From: Andreprevotia sp. IGB-42
Lineage (GTDB): Bacteria > Pseudomonadota > Gammaproteobacteria > Burkholderiales > Chitinibacteraceae
Assembly (NCBI RefSeq): GCF_009848685.1
Contig: NZ_WXTX01000016.1
Coordinates: 1-64,000, forward strand
DNA: 64,000 nt
Direction of reading: 5' to 3'
Shown here: one piece after another, positions 25,988 to 36,892 of the stretch
Numbering within the stretch: the first letter of the stretch is position 1
Layout of the letters: each line of letters opens with the position of its first letter
Program-made: the position numbers and the translations under genes
Notes under the pieces: generated by a model
What the model was told of the DNA's origin: nothing
The model's database searches: none
What the model saw: only the letters and a program-made list of their open reading frames with translations

Positions 25988-26476
25988 TCAAACTACCCGC
26001 TGATAAGTGACGAAGGAGTAACCGGTGCCGTTTGTACTGGTATGCGCTTCACGCGCGCTTTCATGCCAACCGTCACCGATATCCGGGAACGTGGCATCGC
26101 CCACCGGTGCCAGCGCCACTTCGGTCAGGTAAAGCGTATCGGCCATGGGCAGTGTCTGCCGGTAGATTTCGCCACCGCCAATCACGAACGCGGTTTGAGC
26201 ACCTTCGCATGCAGCCAGCGCGGCATCGATGCTGGCAAACACTTCGGCACCCGGCGCCTGCCAACCGGCATTGCGGCTGATCACCAGGTGGCGACGGCCC
26301 GGCAGCAGGCCCGGCAACGATTCGAACGTCTTGCGGCCCATCAGCATCGGCGCGCCCATGGTCAGCGCCTTGAAGCGTTTCAGGTCCTCCGGCACATGCC
26401 AGGGCATCTTGTTGTCGATACCGATCACGCCATTGCTGGCAATGGCGGAAATCAGTGCGATATGTGGACGTGACAT
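25988..26476 (-). CDS. folA: Dihydrofolate reductase
   Basis: 162 residues. Family markers: ISAIASNGVIGIDNKMPWHVPEDLKRFK (substrate loop with Asp/Trp), LMGRKTFESLPG and FVIGGGEIYRQTL. It reduces dihydrofolate to tetrahydrofolate. It lies 55 bases downstream of thyA on the same strand, a common pairing because thymidylate synthase makes the dihydrofolate. It converges with the barstar gene. Confidence 0.98.
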   Translation of the reverse strand: MSRPHIALISAIASNGVIGIDNKMPWHVPEDLKRFKALTMGAPMLMGRKTFESLPGLLPGRRHLVISRNAGWQAPGAEVFASIDAALAACEGAQTAFVIGGGEIYRQTLPMADTLYLTEVALAPVGDATFPDIGDGWHESAREAHTSTNGTGYSFVTYQRVV

Positions 26477-26531
26477 CAGGCGCTCCGGGTGGACGAGGAA
26501 GCCGGCGCATTGCGCCAGACGGGGCTGATTG

Positions 26532-27353
26532 CTAAACGGCTACCGCACCCTTGATGGCTGGCCACGATTCATAGCCGACCAGCTCGAAATCTTCATACTC
26601 GAAATCGAAGATGTCTGTCCTGGCCGGGTTGATCTTCATTTGCGGCAAGGCTTTGGGCGCGCGTGAAAGCTGCTCTTTCACCTGTTCGAAGTGATTGGCA
26701 TAGATGTGGCAATCGCCACCGGTCCAGACAAAATCGCCCGGCTGCAGATCGCACACCTGCGCCATCATCAGCACCAGCAATGCGTACGATGCAATATTGA
26801 ACGGCACGCCCAGGAACAGATCGGCACTGCGCTGGTACAGCTGGCACGACAGCTTGCCGCGCTGGTCGGCATCGCCCGGCTGTGCCGGTGCCACGTAAAA
26901 CTGGAAGAACGCATGGCATGGCGGCAGCGCCATGTTTTCGATCTCGCCCACGTTCCACGCCGATACGATGATGCGGCGCGAATCCGGGTTGGTTTTCAGT
27001 TGCTGCACCACCTGGGCAATCTGATCGATGTGGCGGCCATCCGCCGTTGGCCAGCTGCGCCACTGGTAGCCATAGATGGGCCCCAGTTCGCCCGCTTCAT
27101 CCGCCCATTCGTTCCAGATGGAAACGCCGCGCTCTTTCAGCCAGTTGTTGTTGGTTTCGCCACGCAGAAACCACAGCAACTCGTTGATGATGGATTTGAG
27201 GTGCACCTTCTTGGTGGTAACCAGCGGAAATCCTTCCGCCAGATTGAAGCGCATCTGGTGGCCAAACACCGATACGGTGCCGGTGCCGGTGCGGTCTTCC
27301 TTCCTGACCCCATGTGCGAGCACGTGTTGCAGCAGATCGAGGTATTGGCGCAT
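26532..27353 (-). CDS. thyA: Thymidylate synthase
   Basis: 273 residues, E. coli-like with a few extra residues. Motifs: [27 protein letters not shown], catalytic Cys in [29 protein letters not shown] and [12 protein letters not shown]. It methylates dUMP to dTMP with methylene-tetrahydrofolate. Likely an operon with folA. Confidence 0.98.
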   Translation of the reverse strand: MRQYLDLLQHVLAHGVRKEDRTGTGTVSVFGHQMRFNLAEGFPLVTTKKVHLKSIINELLWFLRGETNNNWLKERGVSIWNEWADEAGELGPIYGYQWRSWPTADGRHIDQIAQVVQQLKTNPDSRRIIVSAWNVGEIENMALPPCHAFFQFYVAPAQPGDADQRGKLSCQLYQRSADLFLGVPFNIASYALLVLMMAQVCDLQPGDFVWTGGDCHIYANHFEQVKEQLSRAPKALPQMKINPARTDIFDFEYEDFELVGYESWPAIKGAVAV

Positions 27354-27396
27354 GGGGTGGTTCCGTTCAGCAAGAAATCAGAACGGGATTCTACCT

Positions 27397-29526
27397 TTAT
27401 TGGCGGCCGATTTGCGCTAGCGTAATCCCGTGCCCGTCGCTGGCTTCCGCCAGGTGCTGCGCCGGCTGCTGCAGCGGCAAGGTGACAATGAACGTGGCGC
27501 CGTGGCCCAACAGGCTTTCGCAGCGGATGCTGCCGCCCATTTCCTCGATCAGGCGCTTGACGATGGACAACCCCAGCCCGGTGGCGTGCTCGCCGCCCGT
27601 AGGCACCGCTGACAGCCGCGAGAACTTGCGGAACAGCTTGCTCATCTCGTGCGGGGCAATGCCGGGGCCGTAATCGATCACACGCAGCATGATCTGCTCG
27701 CCATCGCGCTGTGGATCCACGCGGATCAGCGTCTGGTGGGGCGCATACTTGCTGGCGTTGGAAATCAGGTTGTCCAGCACCTGCCACAGCGCCTGGCGGT
27801 CTGCCTGCAGCGCGATGCCGGTCGGGTTATACAGCACGCTCTGGCGTTTTTCATCCAGACGGCTTTCCCACGCCTTCTGCAGTTCCTGCATCAGTTCGTC
27901 CAGCGCCACCGCTTCCGGGCGCAGGCGAAACTGCCCGGCTTCCAGCGTATTGATGTCCAGCAGGTTGCCGATGATGCGCTGGATGCGCTCTGCATGCTCG
28001 TTGATGCCCAGCAGGCGGTCTTTCACCCGCTCGCTTGGCCACTGATCGAGCTTGTGCGCCAGCAGGCTGGCCATGCCGCCAATACTGGCCACCGGGTTTT
28101 TCAGGTCATGCGCGGCGATGGTCAGCAGTTCGTTCTTTTCTTCGTTCAGCGCACGCAGCTGCAGGTTGGCCACTTCCAGCGCATCGTTGCGGCTGGCCAG
28201 CTCCTCGGTGCGCTCGGTCACCTGGTGTTCCAGGTTCAGGCGGTGATGCTCGACGGTGCTGGCCATGCTGTCGAAACTGCGGGCCAGCTCGCCGATCTCG
28301 TCATTGCGCGTGATATCGAGCTCATCGGTGCGGCGCCCTTCTGCCAGGCCGCGGATCGCGTATTTCAAGCGGTTGAGCGGCCGTGCCACATCCACGCGCA
28401 GCACCCACGCCAGCAAGCCCAGCTCCACCGCCAATGCAACGAGGCCCAGCAACATCACCATGCTGGCGGCCAGCGCCGCCTTCTGCTGCAGCAGTTTCTT
28501 CGGGTACACCACCACGAACAGCCAGTCCGCACCGGCAATCGGCGCCACGCCCAGCCAGTATTTGCCGTCGGCCGATTCGACAAAGCTTTCCTTGGCACCG
28601 GCCTGTACTGCCGCCTGGTAGAACTCGGTCAGCAGCGGATCGGCTTCCTTGTTGAGGTTGTAATGGCCCTTGTTCTCCAGCACGTGCTTCATGCGATCCT
28701 GATGCGCGATCAGGTCGCCGCCACGGGTCACCATGAAGTTATAAGTGCCCGGGATGCTCACATTGTTGGTGCGCTCGATCAGCTGATCGAGCAAGACATC
28801 CTGCCCGGCACCACCCACATAGCGGCCCAGATAATCGATGGGCGTCACCACCGACACCATCCAGCGCAGCGCCTGCTTGTCGTAATAGATGCCGGTCCAG
28901 AAGGTCTTGCGCTCGGGGTTGCGCGCCGGCGTGGCGCCCAGCTCGGATGCCAGGTCTTCGGCAAAATCCACCACCGAGCCATTGCGGGCGTAATTGAGCT
29001 CGGGCAGGAACATCAGGCTGCCATCCGATACGTTCAGGTCGACAAAGGTATCGTAATAGCGGTTGCGGAACGCCGGGCCGTACTGGCTGAGCAGGTCATA
29101 GCCGAGCAGCACCTGCCGCTTGAAATCGGGTGTGAGCTTGACCTTGGGCAGGATGGCCACGGTGGCGTGGTATTCGAAATCATCCTTTTCCACCTTCACC
29201 CGCCACATGCCATCGCGGCTGTCCTGGCGCATCAGCGCAGCGAATGCGGCCGTGGGGTCCTGCTCCTGCAACTGTGCATAACGGCGCACGAATTCGTTGC
29301 GGATCAGCTTGGTATTGGTTTCCGCCTGCAGGAACAGGTCGCTTTCCAACTGGCTGCGCGCGCTGATGTATTTGCCCAGGCTGGCCAGCGCTTCTTCCTG
29401 CAAACGCAAATAGCTGTAGTAGTAGCTGATTGCGGACAGCACCACTGCAGCGAGCGCAATGCGGATCGCCATATTGCGCAATACGCGGCGGAACAGGCTG
29501 GAAGGCGGCGGCAGAGTGGGCGTCAT
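27397..29526 (-). CDS. Membrane sensor histidine kinase with double-Cache-like sensor
   Basis: 709 residues from the ATG at 29526. Transmembrane helix at about 20-40; a large periplasmic region (about 45-350) resembling dCache sensors (WTGIYYDKQALRWMVSVVTPI, ESADGKYWLGVAPIAGADW); a second helix at about 360-385; then HAMP (RPLNRLKYAIRGLAEG). The HisKA domain has phospho-acceptor His in TIAAHDLKNPVASIGG. The ATPase domain has NLISNASKYAP, DYGPGIAP and GLGLSIVKRLIEEMGG. No response regulator is adjacent, so this is an orphan kinase; the ligand is unknown. Confidence 0.93.
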   Translation of the reverse strand: MTPTLPPPSSLFRRVLRNMAIRIALAAVVLSAISYYYSYLRLQEEALASLGKYISARSQLESDLFLQAETNTKLIRNEFVRRYAQLQEQDPTAAFAALMRQDSRDGMWRVKVEKDDFEYHATVAILPKVKLTPDFKRQVLLGYDLLSQYGPAFRNRYYDTFVDLNVSDGSLMFLPELNYARNGSVVDFAEDLASELGATPARNPERKTFWTGIYYDKQALRWMVSVVTPIDYLGRYVGGAGQDVLLDQLIERTNNVSIPGTYNFMVTRGGDLIAHQDRMKHVLENKGHYNLNKEADPLLTEFYQAAVQAGAKESFVESADGKYWLGVAPIAGADWLFVVVYPKKLLQQKAALAASMVMLLGLVALAVELGLLAWVLRVDVARPLNRLKYAIRGLAEGRRTDELDITRNDEIGELARSFDSMASTVEHHRLNLEHQVTERTEELASRNDALEVANLQLRALNEEKNELLTIAAHDLKNPVASIGGMASLLAHKLDQWPSERVKDRLLGINEHAERIQRIIGNLLDINTLEAGQFRLRPEAVALDELMQELQKAWESRLDEKRQSVLYNPTGIALQADRQALWQVLDNLISNASKYAPHQTLIRVDPQRDGEQIMLRVIDYGPGIAPHEMSKLFRKFSRLSAVPTGGEHATGLGLSIVKRLIEEMGGSIRCESLLGHGATFIVTLPLQQPAQHLAEASDGHGITLAQIGRQ

Positions 29527-29617
29527 AAGGCGAGCAGCATAAAGCACCCGACAATTGCCTGCAAAATTAACAAATTAGCAATGCCGGCCAGCCTGCAGTG
29601 ACTGGTGGGTGGGCATG

Positions 29618-29645
29618 AAAAACGCCGGATCAATCCGGCGTTTCC
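29618..29645 (-). terminator. Terminator of greB
   Basis: A 10-bp stem (aaacgccgga / tccggcgttt) is followed on the minus strand by TTTTT-type sequence. The greB stop codon lies at its loop. Confidence 0.9.
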
Positions 29646-30199
29646 GTTTGCAGTGCAACGTAGCTGACTGCGATGATTTCCAGGTCTTCCACGCCATGTG
29701 GCGTGCGCAGCGGCACCACATCCCCTTCGCGCGCTTTCAGCAGCGCCCTTGCCACCGGCGAGGTCCAGCTCACGTAATTGCGCTTCATGTCGGTTTCGTC
29801 GATGCCGACGATGGCAATGGTTTCCTCCCGGCCATCTTCGCGCAAATAGCTTACCGTGGCGCTGAAGAAAATCTGGTCGGTGGCTTCGCGGGTTTCCGGG
29901 TCGACCACCTCAGCGTTTTCCAGCCGTTTCTGCAAAAAACGGATGCGCCGGTCGATTTCGCGCAGCCGCCGCTTGCCGTACTGGTAATCGGCGTTTTCCG
30001 AGCGGTCGCCATTGCTGGCCGCCCAGTTCACCACATTGGTGACGTGCGGGCGCTCCTTGTGTACCAGGTCGTAGAGCTCACGCCCCAGGCGGCGCCAGCC
30101 ACCCGGTGTCATGTAGTTCTTGCTGCCGACCGGCACCGCCATTTCTGGCGGCAGCTCGTCGTCATCGCCATCACTTTCTTTGGTAAATGCCTTGTTCAT
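29630..30199 (-). CDS. greB: Transcription elongation factor GreB
   Basis: 189 residues, about 30 longer than E. coli GreB because of an acidic N-terminal extension (MNKAFTKESDGDDDELPPE). The coiled-coil tip region is clear: NWAASNGDRSENADYQYGKRR with the conserved acidic pair, then LREIDRRIRFLQKRLENAEVVDP. The C-terminal globular domain includes SPVARALLKAREGD. It stimulates RNA cleavage by backtracked RNA polymerase. It lies 18 bases after rluB on the same strand. Confidence 0.96.
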   Translation of the reverse strand: MNKAFTKESDGDDDELPPEMAVPVGSKNYMTPGGWRRLGRELYDLVHKERPHVTNVVNWAASNGDRSENADYQYGKRRLREIDRRIRFLQKRLENAEVVDPETREATDQIFFSATVSYLREDGREETIAIVGIDETDMKRNYVSWTSPVARALLKAREGDVVPLRTPHGVEDLEIIAVSYVALQTETPD

Positions 30200-30217
30200 G
30201 CTGGCAACAACCCGGAA

Positions 30218-31477
30218 TCAACGCTCACTTCTGGCCTGGCCGTTCAGGCGCAACCCCGCCCACTTCATCACGCCCAACACTTCGGTTTCCGACAGTTCGT
30301 AGAACTGGCCGCGTTTCAGCCGCGACGGCAGGTTCAGCATGCCGAAGCGCACGCGCATCAGCCGGCTGACCACCAGCTCGTAATGCTCGAACATGCGGCG
30401 CACTTCGCGATTGCGGCCTTCCTTGAGGATGACGTGATACCAGTGGTTCTGGCCTTCGCCGCCAGCAGACACGATGCTCTGGAATTTGGCCGGGCCATCG
30501 TCCAGCACGATGCCTTTTTTCAGTTCCAGCATCTGCTCTGCAGTCAGCTCGCCATGCACACGCACCGCATATTCACGCTCTACTTCAAAACTGGGGTGCG
30601 TCATGCGGTTGGCAAGGTCACCCGAGGTGGTGAAGATCAGCAAGCCGCTGGTGTTGTAGTCAAGGCGGCCGATGGCCACCCACTTGCTCGATGCCATGCG
30701 CGGCAAGCGGTCGAACACCGTGGTGCGTCCTTCCGGATCGTCACGGGTAACCAGCTCGCCTTCTTCCTTGTGGTAGATCAGCACGCGCGGCAGGCGGTCC
30801 TGCCATTTGAGCGGAATGCGCTTGCCATCGACACGCACTTCGTCGCCATGCGCCACCTTGGCACCCAGCTCGGCCACCTTGCCATTGATGGAAACACGGC
30901 CGGCGGAAATCCACTCTTCCATTTCGCGGCGCGAACCGATGCCGGAAAACGCCAGCGCCTTCTGCAAGCGCTCGTCGCCGACCTGGTCACTGGTCAGGCG
31001 CTTGGCCCGCAGTTGCTTCTGGATGGCCACTTCCTTCTGCGAATCCGCCCGCTGGCGCATGCGCTTGGCCTTGTGCACCGGTGCCGGCTTGCGGCGCACC
31101 GGCTTGAAGATATCACCCTCGGCGCCCTCGCCTTCGGCACGCGGCGCGGTTGCGCGTACGCCGACCGGCTTGGCGCGCGGGGTCGCTGCGCCCTCCGGGC
31201 GGCTATGCCATTCGTCCTTGTCCTTGGGGGTGCGGGCAAGCTGGCGGGCACGGCGCACATCACCGGTGCGCAGGCTGGCGGGTTTGCTTGCATCGGTTTG
31301 CGGCTTTCTGCCGCGCGGCGCGCCTGCTGGCGCACCTTCGGTATTCTTGAGGCCGGCAGTACCACGCGGCTGGCCGGAACCGCTCCGGGGCGACACGGCC
31401 TGCTTGGCCTTGTCCTGCGTATTGGCGCGTTGTTCACGGATCGCCGGTTGCGGGCGACGGGCGCGGGTTTGCTTCAT
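30218..31477 (-). CDS. rluB: 23S rRNA pseudouridine synthase RluB with long basic extension
   Basis: 419 residues. S4 RNA-binding domain at about 168-225 (ERLQKALAFSGIGSRREMEEW, GRVSINGK), then the pseudouridine synthase core with catalytic Asp in GRLDYNTSGLLIFTTSGDL and REVRRMFEHYELVVSRLMR. RluB modifies the 23S rRNA near the peptidyl transferase centre. The first 165 residues are a disordered, Arg/Lys/Ala/Pro-rich extension not needed for catalysis in the family. The subtype (RluB rather than RluE/RluF) is inferred from the S4 domain and overall match. Confidence 0.92.
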   Translation of the reverse strand: MKQTRARRPQPAIREQRANTQDKAKQAVSPRSGSGQPRGTAGLKNTEGAPAGAPRGRKPQTDASKPASLRTGDVRRARQLARTPKDKDEWHSRPEGAATPRAKPVGVRATAPRAEGEGAEGDIFKPVRRKPAPVHKAKRMRQRADSQKEVAIQKQLRAKRLTSDQVGDERLQKALAFSGIGSRREMEEWISAGRVSINGKVAELGAKVAHGDEVRVDGKRIPLKWQDRLPRVLIYHKEEGELVTRDDPEGRTTVFDRLPRMASSKWVAIGRLDYNTSGLLIFTTSGDLANRMTHPSFEVEREYAVRVHGELTAEQMLELKKGIVLDDGPAKFQSIVSAGGEGQNHWYHVILKEGRNREVRRMFEHYELVVSRLMRVRFGMLNLPSRLKRGQFYELSETEVLGVMKWAGLRLNGQARSER

Positions 31478-31519
31478 GGCGATAATCCACGGGAAAAACG
31501 ATCAATTATACCGCTTAAA

Positions 31520-31550
31520 ACAGCAGAGCCGCCCAATGGCGGCTCTTGTT
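31520..31550 (-). terminator. Hairpin between the 31570 gene and rluB
   Basis: An 8-bp GC stem (gagccgcc / ggcggctc) with a 4-nt loop. On the minus strand the tail is tgctgtttt, a plausible terminator for the hypothetical gene upstream. Confidence 0.6.
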
Positions 31551-31569
31551 GCGCAAAGCGGCATGCGGT

Positions 31570-32016
31570 TCAGTTTCCAGTAAAGAAGCCGATTGCCCCG
31601 AGGCTGGTCAGGCCCAGATTGAAATGCTGGTCTGCCAGGTTCTCTTCGCTGCCACTCAATTCCGTGCGGCGCAGGATCTCGTGCAGCACTTCCACTTCCT
31701 TGAACCACTTCAACAGGCGTGTATCCGCGTTGATCAATCCTTCGATCTGCGCCTTTTCCGGGTGATCCCCGGCTACGCCCACGTTGCCACCCTCGATGCT
31801 GCGCAGCTGGAACGCCGGTGGCACCGTAATGCCCCTGGCCGACAACTGGCCTTGCAGATCCTCGCCATAACGCTTCAACTCGCTGGCCGCTTTCTGGCGG
31901 ATATCTCCCAGCTTGATACCCTCATCCGGATCGCTCACACCCAAAAAACGTGCGATACCGTCATCCAGACTATCCCCGGTTTCGAGATCGTCTACTGCCT
32001 CGCCGACGCTATTCAC
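31570..32016 (-). CDS. Hypothetical protein
   Basis: 148 residues, acidic, no signal peptide or membrane segment, not recognised. It has helical stretches (IRQKAASELKRYGEDLQGQL, DTRLLKWFKEVEVLHEILRR) and a glycine-rich C-terminus (LGLTSLGAIGFFTGN). It is flanked by rluB and mutS on the same strand. The 100-bp upstream stretch is unusually AT-rich for this window and may hold its promoter. Confidence 0.65.
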   Translation of the reverse strand: MNSVGEAVDDLETGDSLDDGIARFLGVSDPDEGIKLGDIRQKAASELKRYGEDLQGQLSARGITVPPAFQLRSIEGGNVGVAGDHPEKAQIEGLINADTRLLKWFKEVEVLHEILRRTELSGSEENLADQHFNLGLTSLGAIGFFTGN

Positions 32017-32121
32017 AGCCTTTCCTTTGTCATATCACAAGATTTGAATACCTATCGTAGCAAACCCGCCTGTACGCAAAAGGTGATTTTTCCAGGATTT
32101 ACATTAAGTTACATGTTTTGA

Positions 32122-34698
32122 CTAATTTTTAAGCAATTGCGCATGCAAAGCGTAAAGCGCATCCAGCGCTGCGCGCGGCGTCATGCTGTCCGGATCCAAT
32201 GCCTGCAAGGCTTCCAGCACCGGGTGCGTTTCTGGCTCGCTCATTTCACTGACAGGCGGCGCGGCGAAGAGATCGGCCTGCATGCCGTTCGTCGCGCTGC
32301 CCTGCTCCAGTTCCACCAGTTTTTTCTTGGCCAGGCGGATGGCATCGCGCGGCACCCCTGCCAGTTGCGCCACCGCAATCCCGTAGCTTTGCGAGGCCGG
32401 ACCTTCCTGCACCGCGTGCAGGAACACAATGCGATCCTTGTGCTCGACTGCATCCAGATGCACGTTAGCCACCACCTGGTAATCGAGCGCCAGCCGGGTC
32501 AGCTCGAAATAGTGGGTGGCAAACAGCGTATAGGCGCGGTTTTTCTCGATCAGTTGCTTGGCAATCGACCAGGCCAGCGCCAGGCCATCAAAGGTAGAGG
32601 TGCCGCGGCCCACTTCATCCATCAGCACCAGCGAGTGCTCGCCGGCATTGTTGAGAATATTGGCCGTTTCGGTCATTTCCACCATGAAGGTGGAACGCCC
32701 GCCGGCCAGATCATCCGATGCGCCGATACGGGTGAAAATGCGGTCCACCTTGCCGATCACCGCGCGCGTGGCCGGCACGAAGCTGCCTATATGCGCCAGC
32801 AGCACGATCAACGCCACCTGGCGCATATAGGTGGATTTACCGCCCATGTTCGGGCCGGTAATCAGCAGCAGCTTGCGCGCCAGGCCAAAGCAGACGCCAT
32901 TGGGAATGAAATCATCGATCTGCGCCTCCACCACCGGGTGGCGGCCCGCTTCGATATCGATCCTGGTTTCATCGACGAACTCCGGCGCCACATAGCCGCG
33001 CAGCGCTGCATGGCCCGCCAGCGTGGCCAGTACATCGACCGTGGCCAGCGCCTGCCCCGCCAGCCGCAATGCAGCCAGATGCGCCTGCAATTGCGCCAGC
33101 ACGCCTTCGAACAGCTGTTTTTCCAGCGCCAGCGCGCGGTCCTGTGCCGATAGCGCCTTGTCTTCGAAGGTTTTCAGCTCCGGCGTGATATAGCGTTCGG
33201 CGTTCTTCATGGTCTGGCGGCGGCGGTAATCGTCCGGCACCTGGCCCAGGAAGGAATTGGTGATTTCGATATAGAACCCGGCCACGCGATTGTATTCCAC
33301 GCGCAAGGTGGAAATGCCGGTGCGCTCGCGCTCACGCGCTTCCATTTGCGCAAGGTAGGCGCCGCAATCGTTCTGTATGCCGCGCAGCTCATCCAGATCG
33401 CCGGAATAACCATCGGCAATCACGCCGCCTTCACGCAGCAGCACCGATGGCTCCGGCAAAATGGCATTCGTCAGCAACTGGTGTATCGCAGCATCCGGCG
33501 CCAGCGCATGCGCGATGCCGGTAAAGAATGGTGCTTCCGGCAACGCAGCGATCAGCGCCGGCAATTGCGCCAGCGAATCACGCAGGCTGGACAGATCACG
33601 CGGCCGGGCCGATGCCAGCGCGATACGGCCGGCAATGCGCTCCACATCCGCCACGCTATCGAGTATCGCGTGCAGATCGGCATGCGCACCGCTATCGAGC
33701 AAGGCGGCAATCGCCTGCTGGCGCTCGAGGATGCGCGAGTGCTTGCGTAGTGGGTGGTGCAACCAGTGCCCCAGCAGGCGCGAGCCCATGCCGGTGGCGC
33801 AGTTGTCCAGCAGCGAGAACAACGTGGGCGCTGCTTCGCCTCGGATGGTTTCGGTGATTTCCAGGTTGCGGCGCGTGGCCGCGTCCAGCTCGATGTACTG
33901 TGTGGCATGTTCAACACGCAGGCCCGCAAGCGCCGGTAGCGCGCCACCCTGCGTGGTCCGCACGTATTCCAGCAACGCGCCGGCACCGCCCACCGCCAGC
34001 ATGGGCTCTGTCACGCCAAAGCCGGCCAGATCATGCGTGGAGAAATGCCGGGCCAGATTGCGCTCTGCCGTTTGCGGATCGAACTGCCAGGGCGCAAGCT
34101 TGCGAACCGGTATGGTCAGGCGGTTCAGCATGACCAGATCGGTATCGTCCGCCACCAGCACTTCGGCCGGGCGCAGCCGCTCCAGCTCGGAGCCCAGCTT
34201 TTCGACATCGGTATCCATCAGCGCAAAATCGCCAGACGCCAGCGACAGCCACGCCATACCCAGCCGGCCCTTGAACGGCACCAGCGCCAGCAGGCGGTTT
34301 TCCTGCTTGTCGTCCAGCAGCGCCGCATCGGTGAGCGTGCCCGGCGTCACGACCTTCACCACCTTGCGCTCCACCGGCCCCTTGCTGGTGGCTACGTCGC
34401 CCACCTGCTCGGCTATCGCCACCGATTCACCCAGCTTCACCAGCTTGGCAAGATAGCCCTCACACGCATGGTAAGGAATGCCGCACATGCGGATGGGCTG
34501 GCCAGCGCTCTGGCCGCGCGTGGTCAGCGTGATGTCCAGCAGCTTGGCCGCCTTCACCGCATCGTCGTAGAACAGCTCGTAAAAGTCGCCCATGCGGTAG
34601 AACACCAGCTTGTCCGGGTGATCCGCCTTGATGGCCAGGTACTGCACCATCATGGGAGTGTGTTGCGGCAACGCAGCGGGGTCGATCTTTTTGGCCAT
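32122..34698 (-). CDS. mutS: DNA mismatch repair protein MutS
   Basis: 858 residues, full length. Mismatch-binding N-terminus with [19 protein letters not shown] and the Phe-X-Glu wedge in [13 protein letters not shown]. The ABC-type ATPase has Walker [18 protein letters not shown], signature [14 protein letters not shown] and Walker [17 protein letters not shown]. It recognises mispairs and starts repair with MutL. It stands alone on the minus strand. Confidence 0.98.
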   Translation of the reverse strand: MAKKIDPAALPQHTPMMVQYLAIKADHPDKLVFYRMGDFYELFYDDAVKAAKLLDITLTTRGQSAGQPIRMCGIPYHACEGYLAKLVKLGESVAIAEQVGDVATSKGPVERKVVKVVTPGTLTDAALLDDKQENRLLALVPFKGRLGMAWLSLASGDFALMDTDVEKLGSELERLRPAEVLVADDTDLVMLNRLTIPVRKLAPWQFDPQTAERNLARHFSTHDLAGFGVTEPMLAVGGAGALLEYVRTTQGGALPALAGLRVEHATQYIELDAATRRNLEITETIRGEAAPTLFSLLDNCATGMGSRLLGHWLHHPLRKHSRILERQQAIAALLDSGAHADLHAILDSVADVERIAGRIALASARPRDLSSLRDSLAQLPALIAALPEAPFFTGIAHALAPDAAIHQLLTNAILPEPSVLLREGGVIADGYSGDLDELRGIQNDCGAYLAQMEARERERTGISTLRVEYNRVAGFYIEITNSFLGQVPDDYRRRQTMKNAERYITPELKTFEDKALSAQDRALALEKQLFEGVLAQLQAHLAALRLAGQALATVDVLATLAGHAALRGYVAPEFVDETRIDIEAGRHPVVEAQIDDFIPNGVCFGLARKLLLITGPNMGGKSTYMRQVALIVLLAHIGSFVPATRAVIGKVDRIFTRIGASDDLAGGRSTFMVEMTETANILNNAGEHSLVLMDEVGRGTSTFDGLALAWSIAKQLIEKNRAYTLFATHYFELTRLALDYQVVANVHLDAVEHKDRIVFLHAVQEGPASQSYGIAVAQLAGVPRDAIRLAKKKLVELEQGSATNGMQADLFAAPPVSEMSEPETHPVLEALQALDPDSMTPRAALDALYALHAQLLKN

Positions 34699-34829
34699 GT
34701 TCGGGGAGGGAAAGCAGATTGCGGGAAGGGTGCGAGTTTACCGCGAGCCGTAACCGCAGCGGCAGCCCACTACGCCAGAAAAATACACGCTGCCCGCGTT
34801 TGCATGGTCAAGGTAGAGCGAATGCGGCG

Positions 34830-35252
34830 TTACCCGATCGCCCATACCAGTTCGGCCATGTCGCCCACCCGGCCATACACCAGCGCGTTCTGCTCGAAAT
34901 AGCGCGCCAATGCCAGCGCATCATCCCGGCTGATGCCCAGAATCAGCACGGACAATTCAGGCTGCCAGTCGCTACCAACTGGCTCACCCATGCCTTCAAA
35001 GAATACGTGTTGCCCTGTTGCCAGCGCCTCCAGCAGATTCTGATGGCGGGCGCGGTTCTCTTGCTCGCATAGCGCGCCCGAATACGGATTGGCGGCAGCG
35101 ACAAACGCCCAGCCATCGAACTGACGCCGGGTCAGCAATGCATCCAGGTCTGGATGCCGCTGGCCGATGCGCAGCACCAACCCCAGTGCAGCCACCGTGT
35201 AGCGTGTGGCGCGGTAGGCTGCTGCAAGCTCTGGAGAGATGGCAGGTGGCAT
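34830..35252 (-). CDS. DUF3293 domain protein
   Basis: 140 residues from the ATG at 35252; a GTG start at 35291 would add 13 residues. It matches the DUF3293 pattern: an N-terminal Y..TRYTV, FVAAANPYSGALCEQENRARHQNL (the conserved NP.S....NR segment), then ELSVLILGISRDDALALARYFEQNALVYG. Function unknown. It lies 63 bases downstream of ubiD on the same strand. Confidence 0.83.
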   Translation of the reverse strand: MPPAISPELAAAYRATRYTVAALGLVLRIGQRHPDLDALLTRRQFDGWAFVAAANPYSGALCEQENRARHQNLLEALATGQHVFFEGMGEPVGSDWQPELSVLILGISRDDALALARYFEQNALVYGRVGDMAELVWAIG

Positions 35253-35315
35253 GAATGCCCGCACGGAAGTCGATACGACAGTGTACGCCACCAGCGGGCG
35301 CTGGCGGCATGGCCA

Positions 35316-36839
35316 CTACAAGCCCAGCTCGCTCCAGATTGCGTCCACGCGCGTGGCAACTGCCGGATCGCGCTCGATCACCCGGCCCCATTCCCGGTTG
35401 GTTTCTCCTGGCCACTTGTTGGTGGCATCCAGCCCCATCTTGCCGCCCAGGCCGGAGACCGGCGAGGCAAAATCGAGGTAATCGATGGGCGTGTTCTCTA
35501 CCAGCACGGTATCGCGCACCGGGTCCATGCGCGTGGTGATCGCCCAGATCACTTCCTGCCAGCTGCGCGTATCCACATCGTCGTCCACTACCACGATGTA
35601 CTTGGTGTACATGAACTGCCGTAGGAACGACCACACGCCGAACAGCACCCGCTTGGCATGCCCCGGGTACTGCTTCTTGATCGACACGATGGCCATGCGG
35701 TAGCTGCAGCCCTCGGCCGGCAGGTAGAAATCGACGATTTCCGGAAACTGCTTCTGCAGGATGGGCACGAACACCTCGTTCAGTGCCACGCCCAGCATGG
35801 CCGGCTCGTCCGGCGGCTTCCCGGTGTAGGTGCTGTGGTACACCGGATCATCACGGTGCGTGATGCGGTCGATCTCGAATACAGGAAACCAGTCCTGCTC
35901 GTTGTAGTAGCCGGTATGGTCGCCATACGGGCCTTCCAGCGCGTGCAGGTAGCCGTTGATTTCCTTCACCGGCACGCCGTGTTCCGATACACCGGCAAAG
36001 CCCGGCTCGCACGGCTTGATTGCGCCTTCCAGCACGATTTCCGCAGTGGCGGGCACCTGCAGATCGCTGCCCACGCATTGCGTGAGCTCAGTCTTGCTGC
36101 CGCGCAACAGCCCGGCAAACTGGTATTCGGATAGCGTATCGGGCACGGGGGTGACCGCGCCCAGGATGGTGGCAGGGTCACACCCCAGCACCACGGCAAG
36201 GGGAAATGGCGTGCCCGGGTGCTGTTTTGCATGTTCGCGGAAATCCAGCGCGCCGCCACGGTGTGCCAGCCAGCGCATGATCACCCGGTTCTTGCCGATC
36301 ACTTGCTGGCGATAGATGCCCAGGTTCTGGCGCTTCTTGTTGGGGCCGCGTGTAACTACCAGCCCCCAGGTGATCAGCGGTGCCACGTCGCCCGGCCAGC
36401 AATGCTGCACCGGTATGGTGGCCAGATCGACATCCTGCCCTTCGATCACGTTCTGCTGCACTGCCCCCTTGCGGACCTCCTTTGGCGCCATCGACAACAC
36501 CTGCCTGAGCAGCGGCAGTTTGTCCCAGGCATCACGCAGGCCCTTGGGCGGTTCCGGTTCTTTCAGGTAGGCCAGTGTCTTGCCGATCTCGCGCAGTGCG
36601 CTCACTTCCTGCGCCCCCATACCCAGTGCCACGCGGCGCGGTGTGCCGAACAGGTTGCCCAGTACCGGCATCGTGTAGCCGGGCACGTTCTCGAACCAGA
36701 TGGCCGGCCCTTGCGCGCGCAAGGTGCGGTCACAGATTTCGGTCATTTCCAGCACTGGCGATACGGGCGTGAGCACCCTTTTCAGCTCGCCCTGGGTTTC
36801 GAGTTGCGCGCAGAAGTCGCGCAGGTCGCGGTATTTCAT
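35316..36839 (-). CDS. ubiD: 4-hydroxy-3-polyprenylbenzoate decarboxylase
   Basis: 507 residues. UbiD family markers: [21 protein letters not shown] start, [34 protein letters not shown], and the [19 protein letters not shown]-terminal region. It removes the carboxyl group of the ubiquinone precursor ring using prenylated FMN made by UbiX (not in the window). Confidence 0.97.
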   Translation of the reverse strand: MKYRDLRDFCAQLETQGELKRVLTPVSPVLEMTEICDRTLRAQGPAIWFENVPGYTMPVLGNLFGTPRRVALGMGAQEVSALREIGKTLAYLKEPEPPKGLRDAWDKLPLLRQVLSMAPKEVRKGAVQQNVIEGQDVDLATIPVQHCWPGDVAPLITWGLVVTRGPNKKRQNLGIYRQQVIGKNRVIMRWLAHRGGALDFREHAKQHPGTPFPLAVVLGCDPATILGAVTPVPDTLSEYQFAGLLRGSKTELTQCVGSDLQVPATAEIVLEGAIKPCEPGFAGVSEHGVPVKEINGYLHALEGPYGDHTGYYNEQDWFPVFEIDRITHRDDPVYHSTYTGKPPDEPAMLGVALNEVFVPILQKQFPEIVDFYLPAEGCSYRMAIVSIKKQYPGHAKRVLFGVWSFLRQFMYTKYIVVVDDDVDTRSWQEVIWAITTRMDPVRDTVLVENTPIDYLDFASPVSGLGGKMGLDATNKWPGETNREWGRVIERDPAVATRVDAIWSELGL

Positions 36840-36892
36840 CGCGGCTCGCTTATACGGTAATGGCAGAGGGAAGGCGCGATTCTAGCGCGCCG

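Noticed and set aside
27649-31765. Very long plus-strand open frames (650 and 718 codons) opposite the histidine kinase, greB and rluB
   Set aside because: They mirror real minus-strand genes with clear domains; their translations are His/Gln/Arg-rich with no motifs, as expected for the antisense of GC-rich genes.
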